A stretch of 33,353 nucleotides of DNA from Beijerinckiaceae bacterium (GTDB lineage: Bacteria > Pseudomonadota > Alphaproteobacteria > Rhizobiales > Beijerinckiaceae). Below the pieces are notes generated by a model. It had not been told where the DNA came from. It was given only the letters and a program-made list of their open reading frames with translations, and made no database searches. The translations under genes and the position numbers were made by a program. Shown in pieces: positions 23,997-32,554 of this stretch (positions within the stretch are counted from its first letter, which is position 1; each line of letters begins with the position of its first letter). The DNA lies in the NCBI GenBank assembly GCA_947380915.1, contig CANCSY010000011.1, forward strand, positions 1 through 33,353, in the 5' to 3' direction.

Positions 23997-24688
23997 GACA
24001 TGCGTCCTGTCGCGACCCCAATATAATATTCCCAGGCGCGGATCGGCTCATGCACACGATCGTCGCCATGCCGACGGGCGGCGCCTTCGGGCGAATAGAA
24101 GCGCGGCGTGAAGCCCGCCCCCTGGGCCAACAACTGAAGCTGCGCCGTCTCTTCAAGGAACAGCGCCTGCACGCAGGCATGGGCGACGGATTGGCCCACC
24201 GCGAGCATGCCATTGGATTGCAGGATCACCGCCTGCGCATCGCCCAGCGCCGCCGCCACGCCATCCCCCATCTCTTTCGTGCAGACTAGGAAAGGCTGCT
24301 CGAAGACATTGATCCGCGCCCCCAGATTGGCGCCAAAGCCGTGGGCAACCTGCAAAGGCTGGCCCGCACAGGCATAGGCCGCCACATGGCGCGGATGGCC
24401 GCGCGCTATGGACATCACATCGGCGCGGGCGCGATAGACCGCCAGATGCATGGGCCACTCCAGCGGGGGCGCGCCCTCGCCCGCCACCTGCTTGCCCTCG
24501 AGATCCAGCTCGACCAACTCGTTCTCGGTGACCAGCCCCAGCGCCTTGCGCGGGGTGATGAGCATCCGGTCATGGCCCGCAAGGCGGACGGTAATGTGGC
24601 CAAAACCCTCCACGATGCGGAAATGGCTGAGCACCCGGCAGGCGCTGACCACCTCCGAGCGCAGTTCTGGCGTGGATACGAAAGGCAT
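23993..24688 (-). CDS. Class II aldolase/adducin family protein with degraded metal site
   Basis: A 231-residue class II aldolase-fold protein and first gene of the operon. The usual HxHP zinc motif reads R96-G-H98-P, so the first histidine is Arg, and the usual HG of the third ligand reads N159-G160. Only H98 of the normal His triad remains. LEWPMHLAVYRARADV keeps the acidic residue region (E77). A classical zinc-dependent aldolase reaction is therefore unlikely; a metal-independent or structural role, or a differently built site (H101, H170 nearby), is possible. Compare the class II protein at 3065, whose site is intact. It overlaps the GS-like gene by four bases. Confidence 0.77.
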   Translation of the reverse strand: MPFVSTPELRSEVVSACRVLSHFRIVEGFGHITVRLAGHDRMLITPRKALGLVTENELVELDLEGKQVAGEGAPPLEWPMHLAVYRARADVMSIARGHPRHVAAYACAGQPLQVAHGFGANLGARINVFEQPFLVCTKEMGDGVAAALGDAQAVILQSNGMLAVGQSVAHACVQALFLEETAQLQLLAQGAGFTPRFYSPEGAARRHGDDRVHEPIRAWEYYIGVATGRMS

Positions 24689-24782
24689 GAGGAAACTCCG
24701 GCGCGGCTCCGCCGACCGCTTTTCGTATCATTTGAGGCAGGCGGGCCTGTGTCAACAGGAGAAGAGGCTTTCGTCGGGACAA

Positions 24783-24796
24783 AGCGTCTTGACGCT
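24783..24796. promoter_or_regulatory. Palindrome in the divergent region of catabolic operon 2
   Basis: AGCGTC-TT-GACGCT, a perfect 6-bp inverted repeat with two-base spacer, between the aldolase-like gene (minus) and the TctC-family gene (plus). It is a candidate operator for either. It differs from the TTAG boxes, suggesting separate control of this operon. Confidence 0.4.
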
Positions 24797-24904
24797 GGCG
24801 ACCATTGACCTGTTGCGTCATACTTCACCCGTTGGATCGCTCCCATGGCGATCTCGCCAACCCGGCGACGATCGGGGCGACAATGACGACATGAGGCGGG
24901 AACC

Positions 24905-25930
24905 ATGAATTTAGGCAAGGCTTTAGGGGCCGCGCTCACCAGCGCGATGGCATTCATCATGGGGGGCGACCTCGCCGGGGCTCAGGAGAGTGAGCCCTTT
25001 TCCGGCGGCAAGCCCCTGACCGTCCTGATCGGCTTTGGACCAGGCGGGGGCTATGACCTCTGGGGTCGGCTTCTGGCCCGCCATATGGGCAAATATCTTC
25101 CCGGTCGGCCCAACGGTGTCCCGCAAAACATGCCGGGAGCCGGAAGCCTGACCGTCGCTAATTATATCTACAGCGTCGCGCCAAAAGACGGCTCGGTGAT
25201 CGGCATTTTCGCCCGAGACGCAGCGCTCGCCCCGCTGACCGGACAGCCCGGCTCAAGATTCGATCCCCTGAAAATGTCCTGGATCGGATCGCCCACCGTC
25301 GAAACCAACGTCTGCATCGCCAACGGCAACGCGCGGGCGAAAAACATATCAGACCTGAAGCAGACGGAACTCATCGTGGGGGACATTGGCCCGGGCACTG
25401 GCACCCGCGCCTATCCGCTGGCGCTGGCCGACATCCTTGGGTTCAAGTTCAAGCTGGTGGCGGGCTTTCCGTCTTCGGTCGATGTGTTTCTGGCCATGGA
25501 GCGGGGCGAGGTCGAGGGGATTTGCGAGAGCCTCGACTCCGTTCTCAGCAAGCGCCCCGACTGGATCGCCAGCAAGGTTGTGAACCTACTGTTCCAGGGT
25601 GGCGCAACGCCAAATCCCGGACTTGCGGATGTTCCCTACATCCTCGATCTCGCCACCACGCAGGCGCAGCGCGACGAAATCCGTTTTCTCTACGCGGGCC
25701 AGGGCATCGGGCGCCCCTTCGTAGCGCCGCCCGACCTGCCGCCAGCGCGTCTGGCCATGCTTCGCACTGCCTTCGACAGAGTGATGAAGGACCCGGAGGC
25801 GATAGAGGACGCAAGAAAGCAGAAGTTGGACATAGACCCACGCAACGGGGCTCAGTTGCAGACCCTCGTGGAGAGCATTTACGCCACGCCGCGCCCGGTT
25901 GTGGAGCGGATCGGCGCGTTGATCAAATAA
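24905..25930 (+). CDS. Tripartite tricarboxylate transporter (TctC/Bug-type) substrate-binding protein, orphan
   Basis: A 341-residue periplasmic binding protein of the Bug/TctC family. It has an N-terminal signal region (LGAALTSAMAFIMGGDLAGAQ), the family motif FGPGGGYDLWGRLLARHMGKYLPG and VPQNMPGAGSLTVANYIY. These proteins bind carboxylates, including aromatic and pyridine carboxylates, amides and nicotinate. TctA and TctB membrane subunits are absent from the window. It is divergent from the GS/dioxygenase operon. Its last eight bases overlap the end of the convergent MFS gene. Confidence 0.85.
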   Translation: MNLGKALGAALTSAMAFIMGGDLAGAQESEPFSGGKPLTVLIGFGPGGGYDLWGRLLARHMGKYLPGRPNGVPQNMPGAGSLTVANYIYSVAPKDGSVIGIFARDAALAPLTGQPGSRFDPLKMSWIGSPTVETNVCIANGNARAKNISDLKQTELIVGDIGPGTGTRAYPLALADILGFKFKLVAGFPSSVDVFLAMERGEVEGICESLDSVLSKRPDWIASKVVNLLFQGGATPNPGLADVPYILDLATTQAQRDEIRFLYAGQGIGRPFVAPPDLPPARLAMLRTAFDRVMKDPEAIEDARKQKLDIDPRNGAQLQTLVESIYATPRPVVERIGALIK

Positions 25931-27083
25931 GCCCCACCATCGGCCGGGCCGAAAGGGCGGCGCCTGCAAGCGCCGCCGCAAACAACAGGGCGTCATGGCC
26001 CGCCAGCCACAACCTCGCGGGACTACCGCGATGATGCAGCCACAGGGTGGCCGAGGTGGTGGCGAGCGACCACCCGACCGCCAGAAGCCCCAGCGCCAGC
26101 GTGAAATCCGCCACACTGGCGGCGCCCGGCGTGAGGAACTTCGCCGCCACCATGAGCCCCAATCCGGCGGCCGCCACGGCTGGAAACCCAACTCGTCGCA
26201 CCAATGGCCCAACGACAAAGGCGGGCGCATACATGGCCATGACGTGGAAGGCCATGACGCCGAACATGGTGGAGATCGTGACGCCGCAGCCCACCATGGC
26301 GCCGGGCATGGCGAGCATCTGGGCGGTCATGGCGAACCAGGCGGCGGCGGCTATCACCGTGGGAACAAAAAAGTCCAGCATGTTCAGGCCATGCGTTTCG
26401 TGAGCGCCTCGCGCGGATGCGCCGGACACTGACGAAACAGCCACGGTCAGCACCAGCACCTGGGCGAGCGCAGCGGCGAGGGCCACCCCGATGTTGCGAC
26501 CTGCGGGCAAGGCCTGATCCAGCAGAAGCAACAAAGCCGGACCCACAAGCCCCGCCAGAGCGCCCGCTCCGAAAACCATGGCGATGGCGAGGGACTTCTC
26601 CTTGACGCCCCGCCCGATGGCGGCCTCGTGCCGATAGAACAAGGTGAAACCCTGCGCGACGCCGAGCCAGAAGGCGCCCAGGCAAAAGGGCCAGAAGGCG
26701 CCGGCCGACAGGGCCCAGGCCATCATAAGGCCCCCCGCCAGCCCGTGGGATGCGCCCAAGGCGAAGGAAGCGCGCCGCCCGAAAGCGTCCAGCAGGAATG
26801 ACGCGGGGAAAGTGGCCACGGCTGCGCCGATCAGCATGGCCATATAGGGCGCCGCCATCAGCGAGGGCCTTGGCGCCAACCAGAGGCCCGCCAGAGGCAG
26901 CAGGCTCGTCGCCAGGGTCTGGGACAGCACCGCCAGAGCAAATCCCCCCGCCAGTTGCAAAAGCCCGCCAGAGAGCCCCGCTGGCCTCGCGCCTTCCATG
27001 GCGACGCCGGGCGGGCAGAAACAGGCGAGCCGTCCAGCCCGACTGGCGTCTCCAGCTTCAAGCTCACGCGCGGTGTTTTTCAT
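25923..27083 (-). CDS. ccoA: MFS transporter, CcoA-type copper importer
   Basis: A 386-residue inner-membrane protein with about 12 hydrophobic segments. Two Met/His motifs stand out: M252-TAQ-M256 and H280-VMA-M284. The MxxxM and HxxxM pair, 28 residues apart from first Met to His, is the signature of CcoA, the MFS copper importer needed for cbb3 oxidase in Rhodobacter. The gene is coupled to ccoS by an ATGA overlap and is last in the cco transcription unit, which fits copper supply to CcoN. ATG 27083 is taken because of that overlap; ATG 26999 is a shorter alternative. Position and motifs agree, so a generic drug exporter is much less likely. Confidence 0.75.
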   Translation of the reverse strand: MKNTARELEAGDASRAGRLACFCPPGVAMEGARPAGLSGGLLQLAGGFALAVLSQTLATSLLPLAGLWLAPRPSLMAAPYMAMLIGAAVATFPASFLLDAFGRRASFALGASHGLAGGLMMAWALSAGAFWPFCLGAFWLGVAQGFTLFYRHEAAIGRGVKEKSLAIAMVFGAGALAGLVGPALLLLLDQALPAGRNIGVALAAALAQVLVLTVAVSSVSGASARGAHETHGLNMLDFFVPTVIAAAAWFAMTAQMLAMPGAMVGCGVTISTMFGVMAFHVMAMYAPAFVVGPLVRRVGFPAVAAAGLGLMVAAKFLTPGAASVADFTLALGLLAVGWSLATTSATLWLHHRGSPARLWLAGHDALLFAAALAGAALSARPMVGLI

Positions 27084-27229
27084 TTGGGCAGATCATCATC
27101 GGACAGGATGCGATGGGCGGCGCCCTTCACATCGTCGTATTGGCCGTTGCGGAGCGACCAGACAAAGGCCAGCAAACCGATCAGGCCAAGGCAGATCGCC
27201 AGCGGCGCCATGAAGACCAGCACATTCAT
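27080..27229 (-). CDS. ccoS: cbb3-type cytochrome oxidase assembly protein CcoS
   Basis: A small 49-residue protein beginning MNVLVFMAPLAICLGLIG, one membrane helix, then FVWSLRNGQYDDVKGAAHRI and an acidic tail DDDLPK. This is the typical FixS/CcoS sequence. It is required for cofactor insertion into the oxidase. Its ATG overlaps the ccoI stop and its stop overlaps the ATG of the MFS gene, so three genes are linked by ATGA junctions. Confidence 0.93.
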   Translation of the reverse strand: MNVLVFMAPLAICLGLIGLLAFVWSLRNGQYDDVKGAAHRILSDDDLPK

Positions 27230-29472
27230 GCGAGCCTCCGCTGCGCCATGGCGGCAGGGGCCCCAACCACAGCCGGTTGCGCGCTCGCCGCATCATTGGT
27301 CTTCATGGGCGCACCGCCAGCGCGCAAAGCGTTCAGCGTCACCAGAATGGACGATCCGGACATGGCGGCGGCCGCGATGAGCGGCGTAACATATCCCAGT
27401 ACCGCAAGCGGCGCCGCAATGGCGTTGTAGATCACCGACAGCGCCAGATTTTGCCGCATCAGGCGTTTGGCGTGACGCGCGGTGGAGATGGCCTCGACCA
27501 CAGGCCCGAGCCGCTCGCCAAGGAATACCGCATCAGCCTGGGCTTGCGCCAACGCGACAGCGGAAACGGGCGACATGGAGGCATGGGCCGCCGCCAGCGC
27601 AGGCGCATCGTTCAACCCGTCGCCCACCATGAGGACGCGCTTGCCGGACGCTTTCATCGCCTCGATGGCGGCTATCTTTTCAGCGGGCTTGAGGCCTGCG
27701 CGCCAGTCGCTGACGCCCAATTGAGCCGCAACCGCACTCACTGCGGCGGCGTGATCGCCTGAGAGGATCGCCACCGGGAAACCCTTGGCCCGCAGGCGGC
27801 CGACCACGGCGACAGCGTCAGGCCGCAACATCTGGTCGATGATCACGGGCGCATGGGCGTCGCCACGGCGGATATAGAGCACCGAGGCGCTCGGGGGCGT
27901 CGACTGCGCCAAGGCGGGAATGTCGCAAAAGGCGGCGCTTCCCAGACGCCAGACCTGCCCATCGACCACGGCCTCGACGCCGGCGCCGCTCACCTCGCGC
28001 GCATCCGCGATCATCTCGCCCATGGTGGAGGCGGCGAGCGCGACCGCGAGGGGATGATGGCTGGAACGGCTCAGGCTTGCTGCGGCCGCCAGCAGGTCTT
28101 CGGATAGATCAAGCCTGTTCACCACCTGCGCGCAGGGCTGGGTCAGGGTGCCTGTCTTGTCGAAGACGACCGCGTCAATCTCCGACAGGCGCTCCAGCGC
28201 CTCGGGCGTGTTGAGGAAGACCCCGGCGCGGAACAGACGCCCGGCCGCAACCACCTGAACGGCGGGAACCGCCAGCGCGAGCGCACAGGGGCAGGTGATG
28301 ATGAGCACAGCAATGGCGTAGATCAAGGCGTCATGCAGGCTCGCCCCGGCGGCAAGCCAGCCCACCGCCGTCATGGCGGCGGAGGCATGGACCATGGGCG
28401 CATACAAACGCGCGGCGCGATCAGCGAGGCGCCGATAATGGGACCGCGCTTGCGCCGCTTTCTCGACAAGGCTTGCGACATCATCGATCAGGCTAGAGCC
28501 GCCAGCCTTGCTGACGCGCAAGCGCAGCACGCCTTCGAAGTTTAGGGAGCCTGCATAGATGGCGGCGCCGAGGCTCACCTCCCGCCGTCTTGTCTCCCCC
28601 GTGATCACGCTTTCATCAAGGGATGACGCACCCGAGAGCACCACCGCATCCGCAGGAGTCCGTTCGCCTGCAACCAGCCAGACCTCATCGCCGGGCGCCA
28701 GACTATCCACCGGCACCAGCACAAGCGAGCCATCCGGCTCGATGCGCTGCGCCATGGCGCCTTTCAGCGCGGCGATATTGCCAGCCGCAACCCTCGTCCG
28801 TTGCTTCACGGACTGCTCGAGCACGCGCCCGAACAGAAGAAAGACCAGAAGCATCATCGCGGAATCGAAATAGGCATGTTCGCGATGCGCCAGGGTTTCG
28901 AAAACGGACATGCCAAGGGCCAGCGCTATGCCGAGCGAAATCGGCACATCCATGTTCATGCGCCGCGCGCGCAGGCCTGTGAGCGCAGAGGTGAAGAAAG
29001 GTTGCCCCGCGTAGGCCGCCGCAGGCAAGGCGATGAGCGCCGACAAGCCATGGAAGAAATCCCGGGTCTCCGACGTGATGTCCATCTCGCCCCCGGACCA
29101 TACGGAGACGGACAGGAGCATGATGTTCATGGTGGCGAAGCTGGCGACAGCCAGACATTTCAGCAAGTGGCTGGCGCGCGCGGCCTCGGCAGCCTCGGCC
29201 TTTTGCGGTTGAAAGGGCTGGGCGGGATAGCCGCTGCGGGCCAGTTGATCCATGATGACCGAGGCGCTGCTGGCGTCCTGCCGCCAGACCACCGTCATCC
29301 GCCCCGAGCCTATGTTGACGCGCGCCTGCTCGACGCCGGGGATCGCAAGGGTCTTCTCTTCGATGTCATTGAAACAGGCGGCGCAGTCCGCATTCACGAG
29401 AATCAGATCGAGCGTGAGCAGCCCGTTCACCGGGCCACGCACATAATGGGAAAAGTCGCGCCGCTCATCCAT
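27226..29472 (-). CDS. ccoI: Copper-exporting P1B-type ATPase CcoI (FixI)
   Basis: A 748-residue heavy-metal ATPase for cbb3 oxidase assembly. It has an N-terminal metal-binding domain with C30-A-A-C33, a transmembrane metal site C394-P-C396, phosphorylation motif D438-KTGT, H473-P474 in the nucleotide domain, actuator TGET (291-294, in place of the common TGES) and hinge GDGLNDAPAL (617-626). It moves copper across the inner membrane so that periplasmic chaperones can load the oxidase. It starts three bases after ccoH. The C-terminal 25 residues are low-complexity Ala/Pro. Confidence 0.93.
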   Translation of the reverse strand: MDERRDFSHYVRGPVNGLLTLDLILVNADCAACFNDIEEKTLAIPGVEQARVNIGSGRMTVVWRQDASSASVIMDQLARSGYPAQPFQPQKAEAAEAARASHLLKCLAVASFATMNIMLLSVSVWSGGEMDITSETRDFFHGLSALIALPAAAYAGQPFFTSALTGLRARRMNMDVPISLGIALALGMSVFETLAHREHAYFDSAMMLLVFLLFGRVLEQSVKQRTRVAAGNIAALKGAMAQRIEPDGSLVLVPVDSLAPGDEVWLVAGERTPADAVVLSGASSLDESVITGETRRREVSLGAAIYAGSLNFEGVLRLRVSKAGGSSLIDDVASLVEKAAQARSHYRRLADRAARLYAPMVHASAAMTAVGWLAAGASLHDALIYAIAVLIITCPCALALAVPAVQVVAAGRLFRAGVFLNTPEALERLSEIDAVVFDKTGTLTQPCAQVVNRLDLSEDLLAAAASLSRSSHHPLAVALAASTMGEMIADAREVSGAGVEAVVDGQVWRLGSAAFCDIPALAQSTPPSASVLYIRRGDAHAPVIIDQMLRPDAVAVVGRLRAKGFPVAILSGDHAAAVSAVAAQLGVSDWRAGLKPAEKIAAIEAMKASGKRVLMVGDGLNDAPALAAAHASMSPVSAVALAQAQADAVFLGERLGPVVEAISTARHAKRLMRQNLALSVIYNAIAAPLAVLGYVTPLIAAAAMSGSSILVTLNALRAGGAPMKTNDAASAQPAVVGAPAAMAQRRLA

Positions 29473-29475
29473 CCG

Positions 29476-29997
29476 TCATTGCGCCCGATCGCTGATCTCG
29501 ACCTTGTTTTGCGATTGGAAAACGGCTTTCCCGTCCTTTGAAATCACAAGCGCAAGACCCCACTGCCCCGGCTCTATGGCGACCTCGCCGGAATAGACGC
29601 CCTCCTGCTCGATGGACAGCGCCAGCGTCTTGTCGCGACTGCGATCCACCGGATGCTCGAAGCGCAGGCTCCATGCGATCTTGTCATCAGGCTTTCCCTG
29701 CGCATTGGCCTGCGTGAAGACAATGCGCGTGCGCCCCGGCGCGATGCGAGTCAAGCTTCCCTTGACCTGCCATCCCAGCGCATTCTGGGCCTGGGCGGCG
29801 TGGATCTCGTTGTTATAGGCCAGGCCATCCGTATAGGCATGATTGCTCGCAAGGCCTCGAAAGGTCTGAAAGGCCAGACGCGCCATGATGGCGTTCGCGC
29901 CAAAGACCACGGCGAAAAATCCAAGCACGCAAGCCAGAACCATGCGCCCGGTCAAAACGCGCCCCGAAGGCGCAGCTTCCTTCAATGTGACAGGCAT
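29476..29997 (-). CDS. ccoH: cbb3 oxidase assembly/membrane protein CcoH (FixH)
   Basis: A 173-residue membrane-anchored protein. One N-terminal helix (MVLACVLGFFAVVFGANAIMARLAF) is followed by the FixH signature GLASNHAYTDGLAYNNEI and a beta-rich periplasmic domain. It associates with the oxidase complex during assembly. It lies 12 bases after ccoG. Confidence 0.93.
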   Translation of the reverse strand: MPVTLKEAAPSGRVLTGRMVLACVLGFFAVVFGANAIMARLAFQTFRGLASNHAYTDGLAYNNEIHAAQAQNALGWQVKGSLTRIAPGRTRIVFTQANAQGKPDDKIAWSLRFEHPVDRSRDKTLALSIEQEGVYSGEVAIEPGQWGLALVISKDGKAVFQSQNKVEISDRAQ

Positions 29998-30009
29998 GGG
30001 CGGATTTCC

Positions 30010-31485
30010 TTATGGCAGGAAGAAATGGTCGCTCACCGTGGCGACGGCGCCGCTGACCGGCTCCACCGCGCGAATGACGACATTCTGGCTTTTGGATTCA
30101 CGGCTGAACGTGGCGGGCACGGTGATCAGCACCCTCAGCTCAAGGGTCTGATCGCGTCCCACGGAAACCATCAAGCGCCCGGCGGGATCGGTGGCGAGCC
30201 CGGCGCTTTCGATCTTCGCGCCCTTCAAACCTTCCACGCCAACCAGAAACCTGCGTTCTTCCGCCTGCCGATTGACGAGATGCAACTCGTAGCCATTCCG
30301 GACCGACCCGTCGGAAAGCGTGACATATTGCGGATTGCGATCATGCAGGGCCGCCAGTTCGATCATGTTCCGCGTGGTCAGCGCATAGAGCATGATGGCG
30401 CCGACGGCAGCGATGAGGACAGCATAAAGCACGGTTCTGGGACGAATGAGATTGACCGACAGCGCAGGCAGGCCCTCGCTGCGCCGCTCCACATTGATCT
30501 GGGTGTCATAGCCGATCAGCCCCGTGGGGCGGCCGACGCGGGTCATGATATTGTCGCAAGCGTCGATGCACAGACCACACTGAATGCAGTCGATCTGCAA
30601 TCCATCGCGAATGTCCACGCCCGTGGGGCAAACATTGACGCATTGATGGCAATCAACGCAATCGCCTGACTTCGATCCCGAAAGACGCAGGGCCTCGTTC
30701 TTTTTCAGCGACCCACGCGGCTCGCCGCGATCAAAGCGATAGGTGACGTTCAGCGCCCATTCGTCGATCAGAGCTGCCTGGATGCGTGGCCAGGGGCACA
30801 TGTAGGTGCAGACCTGCTCGCGCATGAAACCCGCGAGAAAATAGGTGGTGAAGGTGAGGATCGCGATCCAGATATAGGCGATGGGCTCACCCTGGAAGGT
30901 CGCGAGCTTGTAGACGAGCGTGGGCGCGTCGGCGAAATAAAGCACCCAGGCGCCGCCCGTCCACCAGGCGATCAGCAGCCAGGTGGAATGTTTGAGCAAG
31001 AGTTCGGTGAACCGCTCGAGGTTCATCGGCTGGCCAGCCTTCATCATGCGCTCGCGGCGATCGCCTTCGATCCAGCGCTCCACCGTCAGGAACAGATCCG
31101 TCCAGACGGTCTGCGGGCACAGATAGCCGCACCAGATCCGCCCCGCCACCGCATTCATCAGAAAGAGGCTGAAGGCGGCCATGATGAGAAGGCCGGTGAT
31201 GTAATAGAATTCCTGCGGCCAGATTTCGATGAAGAAGAAATAAAAGCGGCGATTGGCTATATCGACCAGCACCGCCTGTCCCGGCGCATCAAGGCCTCTG
31301 TCCCAGCGTACGAAGGGCAGAAAATAATAGATGCCCAGGGTGACGAACAGGATCGCCCATTTGATCTTCCGATAACGCCCTTCGACGCTCTGCGGATAGA
31401 CCTTTTGCGTAGAAGCATATAGCGGGACCTCCGCCCCGCTCTCGATGAGGGCGGCGTCGTCCAATTGCTGTTGCCTGACGCTCAT
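30010..31485 (-). CDS. ccoG: Cytochrome c oxidase accessory protein CcoG (FixG)
   Basis: A 491-residue membrane iron-sulfur protein. Transmembrane helices lie at about 42-60, 93-113, 168-185 and 203-220, and one at about 340-360. Membrane-side CxxxC motifs are C119/C123 (WCGYLCP) and C226/C230 (VCTYMCP). Two 4Fe-4S clusters follow: C276, C279, C282, C286 and C300, C303, C306, C310. A C-terminal Ig-like periplasmic domain ends in DHFFLP. It is thought to reduce Cu(II) for assembly of the oxidase. It starts 24 bases after ccoP. Confidence 0.95.
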   Translation of the reverse strand: MSVRQQQLDDAALIESGAEVPLYASTQKVYPQSVEGRYRKIKWAILFVTLGIYYFLPFVRWDRGLDAPGQAVLVDIANRRFYFFFIEIWPQEFYYITGLLIMAAFSLFLMNAVAGRIWCGYLCPQTVWTDLFLTVERWIEGDRRERMMKAGQPMNLERFTELLLKHSTWLLIAWWTGGAWVLYFADAPTLVYKLATFQGEPIAYIWIAILTFTTYFLAGFMREQVCTYMCPWPRIQAALIDEWALNVTYRFDRGEPRGSLKKNEALRLSGSKSGDCVDCHQCVNVCPTGVDIRDGLQIDCIQCGLCIDACDNIMTRVGRPTGLIGYDTQINVERRSEGLPALSVNLIRPRTVLYAVLIAAVGAIMLYALTTRNMIELAALHDRNPQYVTLSDGSVRNGYELHLVNRQAEERRFLVGVEGLKGAKIESAGLATDPAGRLMVSVGRDQTLELRVLITVPATFSRESKSQNVVIRAVEPVSGAVATVSDHFFLP

Positions 31486-31509
31486 GCGACTGTTTCCATC
31501 AGCATCCGC

Positions 31510-32391
31510 CTATTGGCCGCCGCCGAGCGTATGCACATAGACTGTAAGCGCCTTGATCGTGGTAGCGTCAAGGCGGCCCGCCCATGCGGGCATCACGCCG
31601 CCGCGCCCATTGGTCAGGCCTTCGACAATGGTGGCTTTGTCAGCCCCATAGAGCCATATGGCGTCGGTCAGATTGGGAGCGCCGAGTTCCATGTTGCCTT
31701 TGCCGGTTTCGCCATGGCAAGCCGAGCAATTCTCCGCGAAAATTTTCGCGCCTGCTTCAAGATCTGCCTCGGGCGGGGTCGGCAAAGCCGCCAGCGAGCG
31801 AACATAATCGGCCACATTGGACATTTCATGGGCGTCGAGCACGCCATCGCGGCCAAAGGCTGGCATGACGCCAGCATGGGACGCATCGTCGTCCGCGCGT
31901 ACGCCATGGTTCAAGGTGGTGGCGATTTGCTCGAGCGTGCCGCCCCAGAGCCAGTCGTCGTCATTGAGATTGGCGTAGCCTTTGCCACCGCCGCCACCAG
32001 CCCCGTGGCAGGGGGCGCAATTGTTCGCAAAAGCCGCCTTGCCTTGCGCGATGGCGAAGCTGCGCAGCTGGGGGTTCTGCCTGATTTCCTCGAGGCTGGC
32101 CGCAGAAAGCGCAGCCACGATAGGCTCGCGTTGCGCACGCAGATTCGTCAACTCGTCATTGACGCCCTGCCGCGAACTCCAGCCCAGAACGCCTGGCGTG
32201 AAGGACTGGATCAGCGGGATCGCCGGATAAGCGATGCAATAGAAAAACGCCCAGACGATGGTGGCGTAGAGAATGTTCAACCACCAGCGCGGCAGCGGCG
32301 TGTTCAATTCCCTGATGCCGTCCCACTCATGCCCGGTGGTGCGCATGCCCGTGTGCGGATCGATGTTCGGATTGTGATCGGTCTCGGTCAT
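31510..32391 (-). CDS. ccoP: cbb3-type cytochrome oxidase, diheme subunit CcoP
   Basis: A 293-residue membrane-anchored diheme cytochrome c. One N-terminal helix (WWLNILYATIVWAFFYCIAY) anchors it. Heme sites are C125-x2-C128-H129 and C222-x2-C225-H226, with likely axial methionines in GVMPAFG and GVMPAWAG. Residues 17-32 (MRTTGHEWDGIRELN) match the usual CcoP opening. It takes electrons from periplasmic cytochrome c. It lies three bases after ccoQ. Confidence 0.95.
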   Translation of the reverse strand: MTETDHNPNIDPHTGMRTTGHEWDGIRELNTPLPRWWLNILYATIVWAFFYCIAYPAIPLIQSFTPGVLGWSSRQGVNDELTNLRAQREPIVAALSAASLEEIRQNPQLRSFAIAQGKAAFANNCAPCHGAGGGGGKGYANLNDDDWLWGGTLEQIATTLNHGVRADDDASHAGVMPAFGRDGVLDAHEMSNVADYVRSLAALPTPPEADLEAGAKIFAENCSACHGETGKGNMELGAPNLTDAIWLYGADKATIVEGLTNGRGGVMPAWAGRLDATTIKALTVYVHTLGGGQ

Positions 32392-32394
32392 GTC

Positions 32395-32544
32395 TCAATC
32401 CTCACGAAGGGGAGTGTTCGCAGCTTCGTCGAATTGCGATTGCAGGCTGGGCCAGAGCGCATAGGCCAGGATCAGCACAAAGGTGATCCCCACGCCCAGC
32501 AGGCTCCACAGATGCGCTTGCGTGAGAAAGGCTTCGATATCCAT
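32395..32544 (-). CDS. ccoQ: cbb3-type oxidase small subunit CcoQ
   Basis: A 49-residue single-helix protein (MDIEAFLTQAHLWSLLG, then GITFVLILAYALWPS). The start is ATG 32544 with GAGGAGG just upstream; the longer open frame from 32634 lies over ccoO and is not real. Position between ccoO and ccoP is diagnostic. Confidence 0.9.
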   Translation of the reverse strand: MDIEAFLTQAHLWSLLGVGITFVLILAYALWPSLQSQFDEAANTPLRED

Positions 32545-32554
32545 CTTCGCCTCC

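Noticed and set aside
22104..24026. A 640-codon plus-strand open frame across the GS-like and dioxygenase alpha genes
   Set aside because: It is antisense to genes with intact catalytic motifs and is rich in Arg, Ala, His and Gly with no domain, as expected for GC-rich shadow frames. The same applies to 13527-15248 (minus) and 9330-10841 (plus).
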